A DNA stretch of 64,000 bases from Pachysolen tannophilus NRRL Y-2460 (taxonomy: Eukaryota > Ascomycota > Pichiomycetes > Alaninales > Pachysolenaceae): assembly GCA_001661245.1 (NCBI GenBank), contig KV454014.1, positions 1,339,942-1,403,941 on the forward strand. Reading direction: 5' to 3'. The notes under the pieces are model-generated. The model saw nothing but the letters and a program-made list of their open reading frames with translations. It was not told the DNA's origin and searched no databases. Position numbers and translations under genes: made by a program. Positions 8,700 to 19,002 of this stretch are shown here, one piece after another. How positions within the stretch are numbered: the first letter of the stretch is position 1; each line of letters begins with the position of its first letter.

Positions 8700-9920
8700 T
8701 TTTTTTTCCTTCCTGAGTTTATTGTAAGATGGCAATTAATTGTATTTAAAAGATTAGGAAATTGTTATTTTTGATTTTGATCTAGTAAGATAGAAAAATA
8801 ATCTTGGTAAATCAAAGATCTGACTTGCTTTATATACGAAAACAATTCTGAAAATATAAAAACATAAAAAGGTAAGAAATATCCCCAATATAGAAGAATG
8901 AAACAAGGGTTCCAAACAATTTACAGGCCAACTTAATACTTCAACCAAGATTTATCAATTAATGAACCTCAAATCGGTGTTTTGAAATTGATCTGGAGGT
9001 AAAAAATTACTCTAAAAACAATCCAAATTAGGGGGAAAACTGGGTACTAAACATTACAAAACATATTTGATTGAATAAATTCACAAGCCATAATTTGTTT
9101 GTCAAGCTATTTCTCCTCACAAAACAAATTTAAGCATACCATTAAACTATTTCAGATCTTCCTTACATATGGAGTTTAATACTTGTGCATTGACTGAGAG
9201 ATGTGATGGCCAATAAATGTGATGAGCTTTGATTCTAGTTTCAGAGTAGCCCCTTTACTATCCCAATTAGGAAACTTTTTTTTAAATGATATTCTATTAA
9301 AAAGGGATGCAGATGTCAGTTAATGTCTCTATTGTTTAACTGAAGAACTAAGTTAGTTGGATTTTGTCTTTTTTGAGTCTTTTGATAAGATTTATTTAAT
9401 TAAAAAGTTCGAAAGCGTTTTTTATTTTTTTTTTTATTGTTCATAAGAATTTCAGCGTAAATTGGTTGTTACAAGGTATAAAAGATTGAAAATAAAAGTA
9501 ATATTTTAATAAAAAGTGGACATAAAGTTTGAGGCTCACAAACACTATTTTTTAAGATGAATTAAAATCTTATTGAAATCAAATGTAAGTAAAATGACAA
9601 ATTAGTGGTGCTCCTCTTCCCATAAAAGTCTAGCTTAACTTATAAAACCAAAAAAAAAAAAAAAATAGCTTTTTTTTTTTTTTTTCTACTTCAATTTACC
9701 AATGAAGAAATATAAAATGCCTTAATCAAAGATGATTATTAAATTAATAACCTAACATCAGCAGTTTCTAAGCTCTAATGTAATTTATAACGGTACAGTG
9801 GTAACGAACTAAACTTCAAACAATGTTTTATTGATTCATATTCACGTTTCATAATTGTTCAATTCGTCTTTTAATTCATATCAAAATCTTCAATTGATGG
9901 GTACTATGTTACATCTTTTA
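8700..9920. other. Long upstream region of the pheromone-like gene
   Basis: About 1.2 kb without a gene, long for this window, as expected for a regulated promoter. It contains one exact ATGAAACA at 8898-8905, the Ste12 pheromone-response consensus of S. cerevisiae, about 200 bp upstream of the ATG. The rest is AT-rich with poly-T and poly-A tracts near 9420-9436 and 9650-9685. Confidence 0.5.
8898..8905 (+). promoter_or_regulatory. Candidate pheromone response element (Ste12 site)
   Basis: ATGAAACA, an exact match to the S. cerevisiae pheromone response element, about 200 bp upstream of the α-factor-like ATG at 8699. A single site; a chance match in 1.2 kb is possible. Confidence 0.35.
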
Positions 9921-10358
9921 CTACATGATGGGAAGTGGCCTAGTTCTGAAAACAATTTTTTTGTCCACAATTTCTATCATTTCGATTTTAGAAGAAGAAT
10001 TTTTATTTTCATCATTTTCAACATGATTACTGAATTTTAAGACGCCTAACGGTGGGTCAATACTTTCTACTGTCCCCACCAACCTCTGACTTTTCCCAAT
10101 ATACAAAGTAGCCTTGTTATTATCCTCCAACTGCAAATCACCAAATTTAATTGCTTGCCTAACTAAATCAGAGTCAATAGCAGTATCATCTAATAACTGA
10201 TGAGTTGAATTTAATTTTGTTGGAAGATTTAATACACCTTGAATCTCTAGTATCAGCAACCCACCCGGCGTATCTATCAACGAACTATTATTTTGAATTC
10301 CCTCTTTCGACTCCAATCTATCATGAGCCTTGGAATAATCTACCTCCAGAGATGGCAT
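9921..10358 (-). CDS. CTF8: Ctf8, subunit of the alternative clamp loader Ctf18-RFC
   Basis: Small subunit of the Ctf18-Dcc1-Ctf8 RFC complex, which loads PCNA and supports sister-chromatid cohesion in the nucleus. The 145-residue product (yeast Ctf8 is 133) carries the conserved sequence: LIDTPGGLLILEIQGVLNLP near residues 28-47, the FGDLQLEDNNKATLYIGKSQRLVGTV segment in the middle, and PPLGVLKF near 103-110. The neighbours LNP1 (divergent) and EGD2 match the order and strands of YHR191C-YHR192W-YHR193C in S. cerevisiae, which supports the call. The 250-bp divergent promoter contains an ACGCGC near 10404, reminiscent of but not identical to the MCB box ACGCGT. Confidence 0.9.
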   Translation of the reverse strand: MPSLEVDYSKAHDRLESKEGIQNNSSLIDTPGGLLILEIQGVLNLPTKLNSTHQLLDDTAIDSDLVRQAIKFGDLQLEDNNKATLYIGKSQRLVGTVESIDPPLGVLKFSNHVENDENKNSSSKIEMIEIVDKKIVFRTRPLPIM

Positions 10359-10500
10359 CCTTTCGTTTTATTCTTAATCATTGAAGATTAATCATTTGAT
10401 GGAAACGCGCTATTCAAATTTATATAGCAAAAGGGTTTTGAAATTATGAACACTACTTTGCAAAAATGTAATTTTAAATTCTTATCAAAACCAGTTTAAA

Positions 10501-10543
10501 TGAATGAATGAATGAATTAGTGAATGAATGAATAAATGAATGA
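10501..10543. repeat. TGAA tetranucleotide microsatellite
   Basis: Imperfect (TGAA)n repeat in the CTF8/LNP1 divergent promoter. Confidence 0.85.
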
Positions 10544-10609
10544 TGATATAATTATTATTCAAAGTTTTTGACGTGACGTTTTGTTAATTGTTGTGATTAA
10601 TAATTGGTG

Positions 10610-11542
10610 ATGACTTCTTGGATTCCATTTTTGTATAAATCATCTAATAAAAATAAGGGTAATGCTATTGAAGTGTTTGAAAAAGAGTTGAAGTTGATTT
10701 CTTTAAATATAAGTAAATTGACTGAGAAATCAAATCAAATAATTAAATCACAGAAAACTGTTAAATTTCATTCGATAATTTATTTTATACTGTGTTATTT
10801 GGTATATTTGTTTTATTTATTTGTATTGTGTAGTGGGAAATTAGAACCACATGATTCATTAGGGTTAGTGATATCACCTATATTATTTAGGTTATACCTT
10901 TTCCTGTTAAAATCTATTTATAATAGGAGAATAAATAGTTTAAGTATTAAGATTGAAAATTTAAAACAAGATCATCTGGATAAGATAGATGAATTAAAAG
11001 AATTAACAAATTTTGCCAAGACAAAGGATATTTTAAGAAAATTTAATGAAGAAGGAGAAGATTTAGAAGAATTACTGAAAAAAAATCAACAAGAATATTT
11101 TGAAAATTTACAACTTAATAATGTTATACCAAATCAACTGCAATTACCACAAAGAGGTCAAAATAATTTCAGTTTAATGGATAAACTTATGCAATTTATT
11201 ATTGGTGAAGATGAACTTTCTCCTAATCAAAGGTATGCATTAATTTGTTCAAAATGTTTCCAACATAATGGGTTAGCACCACCAAGCAGAATTCCTAAAT
11301 ATGTTAAATATAGGTGTCCCAACTGTGGTGAACTTAATGGAGAAGATGATCCAATTTTGGTAAATGAGGGTGGAAAAGAGGAAACAGAAATAGATGTACT
11401 GGAACAAGAACTTAAGGAGACAAAAGATAACGAGAATGAAAAAGTACCTGTTAATATTGTTGATAATGAAGGAGATTCAAGCAGTGGCAGTGGTGCTAAT
11501 AAATATAACGAGAATTCAGCTGCTAGTATTACGAAAAGATAG
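10610..11542 (+). CDS. LNP1: Lunapark-type ER junction protein
   Basis: Membrane protein that stabilises three-way junctions of the tubular ER, working with Sey1/atlastin and reticulons. The 310-residue product has two hydrophobic segments close together (about residues 51-73 and 83-103), flanked by coiled-coil-like charged regions. The C-terminal Lunapark zinc finger has CSKC near residue 213 and CPNC near 236, between which lie HNGLAPP and YVKYRC, strongly family-typical. An acidic Ser-rich tail follows. Start is ATG 10610; the frame is open six bases upstream only with TTG and GTG codons. Position between CTF8 and EGD2 equals that of YHR192W. Confidence 0.93.
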   Translation: MTSWIPFLYKSSNKNKGNAIEVFEKELKLISLNISKLTEKSNQIIKSQKTVKFHSIIYFILCYLVYLFYLFVLCSGKLEPHDSLGLVISPILFRLYLFLLKSIYNRRINSLSIKIENLKQDHLDKIDELKELTNFAKTKDILRKFNEEGEDLEELLKKNQQEYFENLQLNNVIPNQLQLPQRGQNNFSLMDKLMQFIIGEDELSPNQRYALICSKCFQHNGLAPPSRIPKYVKYRCPNCGELNGEDDPILVNEGGKEETEIDVLEQELKETKDNENEKVPVNIVDNEGDSSSGSGANKYNENSAASITKR

Positions 11543-11637
11543 TACTGCAATTATTTTTTGCTTTTTTTTTTGGAAAAAAGGGTAGTATTTATTTATTTAG
11601 TTAATACATACAGTTTTTTTTTTTCTTATTTTTTTGC

Positions 11638-12198
11638 TTATGGGGATAAAGACATGATAGCATTAACCATATCACCTTTATGATCTTTTAATGCCTTAAC
11701 AGCCTTCTTTCTTGAAACATTGGTTTGTTCAACAACAATGTCAATATCAGCGGAATCTAAACCAGTTTCATCAACTGGCTCACCATCGTCGTCATTGTCA
11801 TCTTCATTTTTAGCATTTTCTTTCAATGCAGCAGAAGCTTCCAAGTCAGCAGTGATTGAAGCTGGATCTTTTGAAGGAATCTCTGAACCAGTAGCATTAG
11901 CATTAGCAGCAGAACCTTCTTCAGCAGCAGCAGCAGCAGCAGCAGCCTGTTGATATCTCTTGTTCAAGTCTTCAACTTTACATTCACCAAAGACGACGTA
12001 TGCACCACCTTGAGATTTATAAACTTCTGGTCTATCAATTGCAAAGACAAAATTACCCTTTTTCTTAAAAGTAACTCTTGAAATACCTGTAATTTGTTTT
12101 AAACCTAATTTTAAAATTAATTTCTTTGCTTTTTTTTCATTTTTCGATAAAATCGAAACTTCTGCACCTGCAGGAATTTCTTCTTGTTCGATTGACAT
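11638..12198 (-). CDS. EGD2: Nascent polypeptide-associated complex subunit alpha
   Basis: Alpha subunit of NAC, the heterodimer that binds nascent chains at the ribosome exit tunnel. The 186-residue product has an NAC domain (about residues 20-75: KLILKLGLKQITGISRVTFKK, FVFAIDRPEVYKS, YVVFGECKVEDL) and a C-terminal UBA domain (about 147-186, ADIDIVVEQTNVSRKKAVKALKDH). The linker holds a poly-Ala tract encoded by a GCN run (11922-11948), seen as an AGC repeat on the plus strand. The order CTF8-LNP1-EGD2 is conserved with S. cerevisiae. Confidence 0.96.
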   Translation of the reverse strand: MSIEQEEIPAGAEVSILSKNEKKAKKLILKLGLKQITGISRVTFKKKGNFVFAIDRPEVYKSQGGAYVVFGECKVEDLNKRYQQAAAAAAAAEEGSAANANATGSEIPSKDPASITADLEASAALKENAKNEDDNDDDGEPVDETGLDSADIDIVVEQTNVSRKKAVKALKDHKGDMVNAIMSLSP

Positions 12199-12361
12199 TT
12201 TTATCTTTTAAATAATATAAAATTTGATTTTCTTATTAAAGAATTAATATGAATAATTATTAATATCTAGTAAAACTGTTTTATAAAATGGTTTACTGAA
12301 AAAATCGTCGTCCAACAATTTTTCACTCATCAAATTGATTGACCATGGAAAAAGGCACCTG

Positions 12362-12396
<35 letters not shown>

Positions 12397-12497
12397 CCGG
12401 GTAAATACAAACATCTCACACCATAATAAAAAGAAAGTCTTACACCACACACACCATTTGCACCACCACCTACACCACAAAAAATTTTTAAAAAATT
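12199..12497. other. Intergenic between EGD2 and tRNA-Gly
   Basis: Holds an A run of over 30 bases (12362-12393). The open frames overlapping it are Lys or Phe homopolymer artefacts. Just 3' of the tRNA, the A tract at 12490-12495 gives a T6 pol III terminator on the minus strand. Confidence 0.6.
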
Positions 12498-12568
12498 TGC
12501 GCAAACCCGGAATCGAACCGGGGGCCCAACGATGGCAACGTTGGATTTTACCACTAAACCATTTGCGC
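12498..12568 (-). tRNA. tRNA-Gly (anticodon GCC)
   Basis: A 71-nt tRNA without intron. Acceptor stem GCGCAAA pairs with TTTGCGC, with discriminator A. The A-box region reads TGGTTTAGTGG, the anticodon stem-loop holds TTGCCAT with GCC, and the B box reads GGTTCGATTCC. It is almost identical to S. cerevisiae tRNA-Gly(GCC), with one compensated change at the base of the acceptor stem (A-T instead of G-C at pair 7-66). A T6 pol III terminator follows within a few bases. Confidence 0.97.
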
Positions 12569-12934
12569 TTACAACTTGGTACTGATTTGTTTTTTTTGTC
12601 CTTTTTTTTAAGGAAAAAACCACTTTACTAAACAATCTAGAATTAACTATCCAACTAGTTTTATCCAACTAGTTTAAATTCAACTAATAAAATTGACTTG
12701 GCTAAAAAAACTTATTGATTTCTTATAATAACTACAAGTAAAATCTTAGTTAGATTCACATCTCTCATTATTATTATTATTATAATAGTTTATCTTGATT
12801 AATTTTTATACACTGCCTTTTAAAGCCCGTGCGTTTTTAAAATTTTCTTTACTTTTACTAAGCGGTTGTGTATTATTTCTAAAAATTCTCATAATAATAA
12901 TAATAATAATAATAAATTTCAAGTATTATTGTTA

Positions 12935-12965
<31 letters not shown>

Positions 12966-13051
12966 CATATATATATATGTATATATAGATAGATATAGCC
13001 TTTTGAGGAAGTAGAAGGTCTGTTAGCTATATAGTGGCTAGATATAGTTAG
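12569..13051. other. Upstream region of the flippase gene
   Basis: AT-rich promoter with an (AAT)n repeat near 12892-12915 and a (TA)n/TATACA repeat at about 12934-12997. No gene. Confidence 0.6.
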
Positions 13052-16000
13052 ATGGATTCAGATAGTGGGAATCTGAGTTTGTCTTTTGAAGAGAAGCTCA
13101 GGTTATGGTTTTATAATCATAATATTAAAAGTGTTGATCCTCCACTATTTATTAAAAATAGGATATCAAAAGAATCAAGAAAAATATATGTTAATCTTGA
13201 TTTACCACAAGAATTAATTAATCCAAAGACCAATACCCCATTAGCGACATATCCAAGAAATAAAATTAGAACTACAAAATATACACCATTAACATTTATT
13301 CCTAAAAATTTATTTAATCAATTCACTAATATTGCCAATTCATATTTTTTATTTCTTGTTATATTAGGCGCTTTCCAAATTTTTGGAGTTAGTGATCCTG
13401 GATTATCAGCTGTACCGTTAATTGTTATTGTTGTTATTACTGCAGTTAGAGATGCTTTTGAAGATTATAAAAGAGGTGCTAGTGATCTGAATTTAAACAA
13501 TTGTTCTATTCATTTATTATGTGGATTAATAAATAATAATGTTATTATTGATCATGTTGGACCATGGAGAAGATTTAAAAAAAGTTGTTCCAAATTATTA
13601 AGAAAAAATCTGGAAATTATTAAAAAAATTAAAAAAGAAGAAAATAATAATTTAAAAAATCCTAAAAAAAGTATTGATTCAAATAATAATGAATTAAATA
13701 GAGCTTCAACTGATTTTAAATTTTCTTTAGATACTAATAGAAGTAATAGGAAAAGTTTACAATTTTTACCAGAAACTATTAAAAATCCAGATTTTGAAGC
13801 TTCTTCAAATGTTAAATTTTCAAATAAACGTTGGAAAGATATTTATGTTGGTGATTTTGTTAGAATTAGAAATAATGAAGAAGTTCCTGCTGATATTGTA
13901 ATTATTTCAACTTCAGATTCTGAAAATGGAACATGTTTTGTTGAAACAAAAAATTTAGATGGTGAAAGTAATTTGAAAGTTAGAAATGCTCTTGGTGCTG
14001 GTGAAGGGATAAAACATTCAACAGATTTAGCTTCAGCACAGTTTATGATTGAATGTGAACCTCCAAATGTTAATTTATATTCTTTTAAAGGTGTTTTACA
14101 TTATAAAGATTATATGAATGAAGAAAAAAAAGAATTAACTGAACCTATAACAAATGATAACGTATTATTAAGAGGTTGTAGTTTAAGAAATACTAAATGG
14201 GTCATAGGTATTGTTATTTATACAGGACCAGAAACTAAAATTATGTTAAACTCAGGAATAACACCAACAAAATTTTCCAAAATTTCAAGAGAATTAAATT
14301 TGTCTGTCATTATCAATTTTATCTTTTTATTTGTAATATGTTTTGTCTCAGGTGTGGTCAATGGTGTATTTTATGATAAAAAAAATGATTCAAGAATATA
14401 TTTTGAATATAAAGCTTATGGCCCAAATCCCCCAGCTAATGGTGTCATTGCATTTTTCGTTTCAGTCATTTTATATCAATCTTTAGTTCCAATCTCATTA
14501 TACATTTCTATTGAAATAATTAAAACGATCCAAGCTTTTTTCATTTATTCAGATGTCAATATGTATTACGAGAAATTGGATTATCCATGTACACCAAAAT
14601 CTTGGAATATTTCAGATGATTTGGGTCAGATTGAATATATTTTTAGTGACAAGACAGGTACTTTGACTCAAAACGTTATGGAGTTTAAACATTGTACAGT
14701 CGGAGGTAAAAGTTATGGAGTAAGTTATACCGAGGCACGAATGGGTATGAATAAGAGAAAAGGAATTGATGTCATTAAAGAGGCTATAGAAATTGGTCTG
14801 AAAATAAACAATGATAAATCGCAAATGTGTAATTTGATCAATGAGAACTTAACAGTTGAAGACCAATTTGATGATAAAGATTTAACTTTTATCAGTCCAG
14901 AGTACGTTGAAGAAATGCTATCTAACACTGAACAAGGCTCTAAAAATGGATTTTTCATGTTTTGTCTTGCTGTATGTCACACAGTTATAACTGAAAGGAA
15001 TAAAGATGGGAAGATTTTATTTCAAGCGGAGTCACCAGATGAATCTGCCTTAGTGAAGGTTGCTAGAGATTTGGGATATCTTTTTGTCGAAAGAACAAGA
15101 AATGGATTTATTTTACAAAAATTTAATGGAACCCCACAGGAAATAAAAGTTTTAAACATAATTCCTTTTAATTCTACTAGAAAGAGAATGTCTGTTATTA
15201 TTGAGATAAATGAAAATGATTCGAAGAAAATATTTATGATTACAAAAGGTGCTGATAATGTGATATATGAAAGGCTAAGTCCAAATCAAGATCAAGAAGT
15301 TATTTCAAAGACAGCGTTACATTTGGAAGAATTTGCTAAAGAAGGTTTAAGAACTTTATGTATTGCATCGAAGGAGATAACAAATATATCTTACTTCAAT
15401 GACTGGTTAAAAAGATATCATGATGCCAAATCTTCCATTGATGAAAATAGAGAGGAATTAATTGATAGAATCTCTGAAGAATTAGAAAGTGATTTGATTT
15501 TGTTAGGTGGTACAGCTATAGAGGATAAGTTACAGGAAATGGTTCCAGAATCGATAAATATCCTCTCAAAGGCAGGAATTAAATTATGGGTCTTGACCGG
15601 TGATAAGGTTGAAACTGCTATCAACATTGGATTTTCTTGTAATTTATTAACAAATGATATGAAGTTATTGGTGATTAGCAAAAGTGGGGACGATAGTGCC
15701 GATGTAAACCCAGATGAGTATGACGTTGCTACATTGATTACAAAGTATTTGGAGCAAGAATTCAATATGGAGGGAAGTGCTGAAGAGTTGGAAATTGCCA
15801 TCAAAAATCATGATTCACCTACAATTCCTTATGCATTAATTGTTGACGGTGATGCATTGACAACGATTTTTCATGAAGATAATTCTGAATTGGCAAGAAA
15901 ATTTTTATTATTGGGTAAACACTGTAAGTCAGTATTATGTTGTCGTGTTTCACCTTCGCAAAAGGCTTCGGTTGTAAAATTAGTAAGAAAGAATTTAAAA

Positions 16001-17377
16001 GTTATGACTTTGGCCATTGGAGATGGTGCAAATGATGTTGCAATGATACAGGCAGCGAATGTTGGTGTTGGTATTGCGGGTGAAGAAGGTAGACAGGCTG
16101 CAATGTCCTCAGATTATGCTATCGGCCAGTTTAGATTTTTAACAAGGTTAGTTCTAGTACATGGTAGATGGTCTTATAAGAGATTAGCTGAAATGATTCC
16201 TTGCTTTTTTTACAAGAATGTTATTTTCACCATGACATTATTTTGGTATGGAATTTTTAACAATTTCGATGGTTCTTACTTATATGAGTATACTTTCTTA
16301 ATGTTTTACAATTTGGCATTTACATCATTGCCTGTTATCTTTTTAGGTTTTTTGGATCAAGATGTCAGTGATACAGTTTCTTTATTAGTTCCTGAATTGT
16401 ACAAAAGTGGTGTTTTAGGGTTGGAATGGTCTCAATATAAATTCATATACTACATGCTTGATGGTTTATATCAATCTGCTATCGCTTTTTTTTTCGTTTA
16501 TTGTGTTTATCACCGTGGAAATTTTTTGAATGACAATGGTTTAGCTGTTGATCATAGATTTTGGATGGGTGTTATGGTTTCCCACATTAGTGTTATTTCA
16601 TGTAATCTATATGTTTTATTACAGCAGTATAACTGGGATTACATAACACTATTAATCAACCTGTTTTCGAATTTGATTATATTTTTTTGGTCAGGTGTGT
16701 GGTCATCAAGTCTAGCTAGTCAAGAATTTTATAAAGCTGCTAGTCAGATGTTTGGAACTCTTGGTTTCTGGTGCTGTTTCTTTGTTGGTGTGGTATCATG
16801 TTTATTGCCTAGATTTATCTATGATAATATTTCTAGATATTGGTATCCAAAAGATATCGATATTGTTAGAGAAAGAGTTATATTGGGTGATTTCCAAAAA
16901 TATCCATCTGGGTATGATCCAACGAACCTTGCAGCTGTAGAAAAATTAAGGAATAGTATTTATACAGGTACAAGTGATAATTTCTTTGAAACTAAAGACA
17001 GTTCTTCCAAGGATGAAGAAAGCCAAGTTGAGATATTAGGAGATACAGAAGAAAAACATTTGAAATTCCCTGAAAAATCAGCTGTAATAAGCAGATTTAA
17101 ATCAATATCGAAATCTTTGAAAAAACCACCAAATTTGTTCAACTACAATAATAGCAACCATAATAAAAATTCTCATGGTAATAATGATAAGAGTGATTCA
17201 GAAAATATTTCTTCCAAAGATTTACAAAGTATCAGACTTTCTATGGTTGCTAGAGGTGAATTAAGCACCACCTCTTTGGAAAGAATTCAAACTACTCATG
17301 AATTGCCAGGTCTAACACAAGCCGATTCGTTGCTAGAGAGGTATTCCACAAGAGGAACCACTGGAAATAACACTTAA
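13052..17377 (+). CDS. DNF1: P4-ATPase phospholipid flippase, Dnf1/Dnf2 type
   Basis: Type IV P-type ATPase that moves phospholipids (PC, PE and lyso-forms in Dnf1/2) to the cytosolic leaflet at the plasma membrane and endosomes, normally with a Cdc50-family partner. The 1441-residue product has TM1-2 (YTPLTFIPKNLFNQF, then a hydrophobic pair), the actuator motif NLDGES near residue 304, the phosphorylation site DKTGT near 533, the nucleotide-binding segment with FNSTRKRMSV and TKGADNVI, LTGDKVETAINIG near 850, GDGANDVAMIQAA near 990 and six C-terminal membrane segments. The RLVLVHGRWSYKRLAEMI segment is Dnf1/2-like. A Ser/Asn-rich tail of ~150 residues follows. It is somewhat shorter than yeast Dnf1/2 (~1570-1610), mainly at the N-terminus. 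DNF1 and DNF2 are duplicates in S. cerevisiae, so the symbol stands for either. Confidence 0.92.
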   Translation: MDSDSGNLSLSFEEKLRLWFYNHNIKSVDPPLFIKNRISKESRKIYVNLDLPQELINPKTNTPLATYPRNKIRTTKYTPLTFIPKNLFNQFTNIANSYFLFLVILGAFQIFGVSDPGLSAVPLIVIVVITAVRDAFEDYKRGASDLNLNNCSIHLLCGLINNNVIIDHVGPWRRFKKSCSKLLRKNLEIIKKIKKEENNNLKNPKKSIDSNNNELNRASTDFKFSLDTNRSNRKSLQFLPETIKNPDFEASSNVKFSNKRWKDIYVGDFVRIRNNEEVPADIVIISTSDSENGTCFVETKNLDGESNLKVRNALGAGEGIKHSTDLASAQFMIECEPPNVNLYSFKGVLHYKDYMNEEKKELTEPITNDNVLLRGCSLRNTKWVIGIVIYTGPETKIMLNSGITPTKFSKISRELNLSVIINFIFLFVICFVSGVVNGVFYDKKNDSRIYFEYKAYGPNPPANGVIAFFVSVILYQSLVPISLYISIEIIKTIQAFFIYSDVNMYYEKLDYPCTPKSWNISDDLGQIEYIFSDKTGTLTQNVMEFKHCTVGGKSYGVSYTEARMGMNKRKGIDVIKEAIEIGLKINNDKSQMCNLINENLTVEDQFDDKDLTFISPEYVEEMLSNTEQGSKNGFFMFCLAVCHTVITERNKDGKILFQAESPDESALVKVARDLGYLFVERTRNGFILQKFNGTPQEIKVLNIIPFNSTRKRMSVIIEINENDSKKIFMITKGADNVIYERLSPNQDQEVISKTALHLEEFAKEGLRTLCIASKEITNISYFNDWLKRYHDAKSSIDENREELIDRISEELESDLILLGGTAIEDKLQEMVPESINILSKAGIKLWVLTGDKVETAINIGFSCNLLTNDMKLLVISKSGDDSADVNPDEYDVATLITKYLEQEFNMEGSAEELEIAIKNHDSPTIPYALIVDGDALTTIFHEDNSELARKFLLLGKHCKSVLCCRVSPSQKASVVKLVRKNLKVMTLAIGDGANDVAMIQAANVGVGIAGEEGRQAAMSSDYAIGQFRFLTRLVLVHGRWSYKRLAEMIPCFFYKNVIFTMTLFWYGIFNNFDGSYLYEYTFLMFYNLAFTSLPVIFLGFLDQDVSDTVSLLVPELYKSGVLGLEWSQYKFIYYMLDGLYQSAIAFFFVYCVYHRGNFLNDNGLAVDHRFWMGVMVSHISVISCNLYVLLQQYNWDYITLLINLFSNLIIFFWSGVWSSSLASQEFYKAASQMFGTLGFWCCFFVGVVSCLLPRFIYDNISRYWYPKDIDIVRERVILGDFQKYPSGYDPTNLAAVEKLRNSIYTGTSDNFFETKDSSSKDEESQVEILGDTEEKHLKFPEKSAVISRFKSISKSLKKPPNLFNYNNSNHNKNSHGNNDKSDSENISSKDLQSIRLSMVARGELSTTSLERIQTTHELPGLTQADSLLERYSTRGTTGNNT

Positions 17378-17611
17378 TTTAATGAAGAGTCTTAGAATGT
17401 AAATATTTCTTTTTTGTTTTTGCTACTTGTTTTTTTTGTTTTTTTCTTTCTTTCTTTTTGTTTCAACATTAGTTTATGTCACGGATATTCATTGATTTTA
17501 AAAAATGGTTATCACTTTTATGAATGATAATATATATATATATAAATAATATAAAATAAAGCTCAAATAGAACAGCTGATATGATATATGAGAAAGACCA
17601 TTTTTTTAAAA

Positions 17612-18232
17612 CTACACATAGAATTTTCCTTCATTATATCTGTATAGATTCTCTTTGCGCAAATGATAAACTTTTCTGCTTTGTCTGTAATCAGAAACAA
17701 ATTTTGATAAATCGTTATCTTTTATGAATTCTCCAGGTTGATATTTTTGTAAAATATTGACATATAATTCATTACAAGTATTGTTAATTTCTTTAATCTT
17801 GATATTCAATAGATTAATTAAATTTTCCAATGAATAATTATTCAAATAATTGTACATTTTTAATTCTTCAACTGACCATTGATTTTTGAATTTTAAATTT
17901 AATTTATCAAACTCTTGCAATATTAATGTATCCTTAGGTATAATAACTTTAACCAATTTTTCTCTTAATTGAGCCAAACAATTTAAATTCTTTTCCACCT
18001 GAGTAATAACATCTTTATGGAAACTAGATAATTGTTCATAATTTAAATCAATTAAAAAATTTAAAAGTAATTCATGATTTAATGTTAATTCTTTTAAAGT
18101 TGTTAATGGTAATGAATTCAAATAGTTTGGAATTGTACTTTGATTAATTTCTAATATATTCAATTCTAATAACTTTTCTTTATAGTTACTACTAGTAGGC
18201 TTTGGAGGTAAAACCGGTGGAGTCTTATTCAT
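17612..18232 (-). CDS. VPS37: ESCRT-I subunit Vps37/Srn2
   Basis: Subunit of ESCRT-I on endosomes, needed for sorting ubiquitinated cargo into multivesicular bodies with Vps23, Vps28 and Mvb12. The 206-residue product (yeast Srn2 is 213) has a Pro-rich N-terminus (PPVLPPKP) and then an all-helical Mod(r) domain, ending with the characteristic FVSDYRQSRKVYHLRKENLYR near residues 180-200. ATG 18232 is used; the frame runs two codons further to a TTG. Neighbours APT1, MSL5 and CFT2 equal the S. cerevisiae cluster YLR119W-YLR115W. Confidence 0.88.
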   Translation of the reverse strand: MNKTPPVLPPKPTSSNYKEKLLELNILEINQSTIPNYLNSLPLTTLKELTLNHELLLNFLIDLNYEQLSSFHKDVITQVEKNLNCLAQLREKLVKVIIPKDTLILQEFDKLNLKFKNQWSVEELKMYNYLNNYSLENLINLLNIKIKEINNTCNELYVNILQKYQPGEFIKDNDLSKFVSDYRQSRKVYHLRKENLYRYNEGKFYV

Positions 18233-18309
18233 ATTCAATCAATATATTCTTTAAAAAATTATATATATATATATATATGTAATACTTTAATAATTAATTA
18301 ATTATAGAT

Positions 18310-19002
18310 TTAGATTAATATTTTTTCAAAAAATTTAAAAATATCATTTAATTCTTCATCACAAGTTGAATGTCCCATTCCCGGATAAGTCTTGAAAATA
18401 TAATCGGTGAAACCTAAATTTTTTTTATAAAAATCATAGGTTTGTTCACCAACATTGTAATTAACAACTGGATCAGCAGTTCCATGACATTGTAAAATTG
18501 GAGTATCCACATTAGCATTTTTAATAAGTTCTTTCACCACATTTGGAATATTAACAAAACCTGACATTGCTAAAAATCCACCTATCTTATTATCCAATAA
18601 TGCCAGTGATGCCAATGTTAAAGCAGCACCTTGAGAAAATCCACCAAGAAGAATTTTGTTTGGATTGATACCTTCATCAATTTGTTCTTGAATCAATCCT
18701 TTTATTATATCTATACATTTTAAAAAACCTTTAATATCTTGTTTTGAAGACAGCGATGGGTTACCTAATTCAAAAAGATCAAACCAACTAGTCATGCGAT
18801 AACCACCATTAACTGTTACAGGCATTTCAGGAGCATGAGGAAATACAAATTTGACATGTTGGAATTTATCACCAAATGAGTTATGAGCATAATCTGCTAA
18901 AAATTTCCAACCAGCACCAGTATCTCCAAGACCATGTAAGAGAATTACAACAGCAGTGGCTGGAACTTTCTTGGAAGGAATTCTTAAAGCAGAGTAAACC
19001 AT
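18310..19002 (-). CDS. APT1: Acyl-protein thioesterase 1-like serine hydrolase
   Basis: Cytosolic alpha/beta hydrolase that removes palmitate from S-acylated proteins (S. cerevisiae YLR118C/TML25). The 230-residue product matches the family length. It has the oxyanion motif LHGLGDTGAGW near residues 23-33, the nucleophile elbow GGFSQGAAL with the catalytic Ser near residue 120, the acid in HGTADPVV near 173-180 and the catalytic His in GMGHSTCDEEL near 209. Compared with YLR118C it appears inverted relative to its neighbours VPS37 and MSL5. Confidence 0.95.
   Translation of the reverse strand: MVYSALRIPSKKVPATAVVILLHGLGDTGAGWKFLADYAHNSFGDKFQHVKFVFPHAPEMPVTVNGGYRMTSWFDLFELGNPSLSSKQDIKGFLKCIDIIKGLIQEQIDEGINPNKILLGGFSQGAALTLASLALLDNKIGGFLAMSGFVNIPNVVKELIKNANVDTPILQCHGTADPVVNYNVGEQTYDFYKKNLGFTDYIFKTYPGMGHSTCDEELNDIFKFFEKILI

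Noticed and set aside
12362-12393. Possible retrotransposon or processed-copy poly-A tail next to the tRNA
   Set aside because: No element body, no target-site duplication and no coding remnant; similar A/T runs occur throughout the window.
12335-12668. Open frames overlapping the poly-A run and the tRNA on both strands
   Set aside because: They are Lys or Phe homopolymers running through the tRNA-Gly gene; no protein-like sequence.
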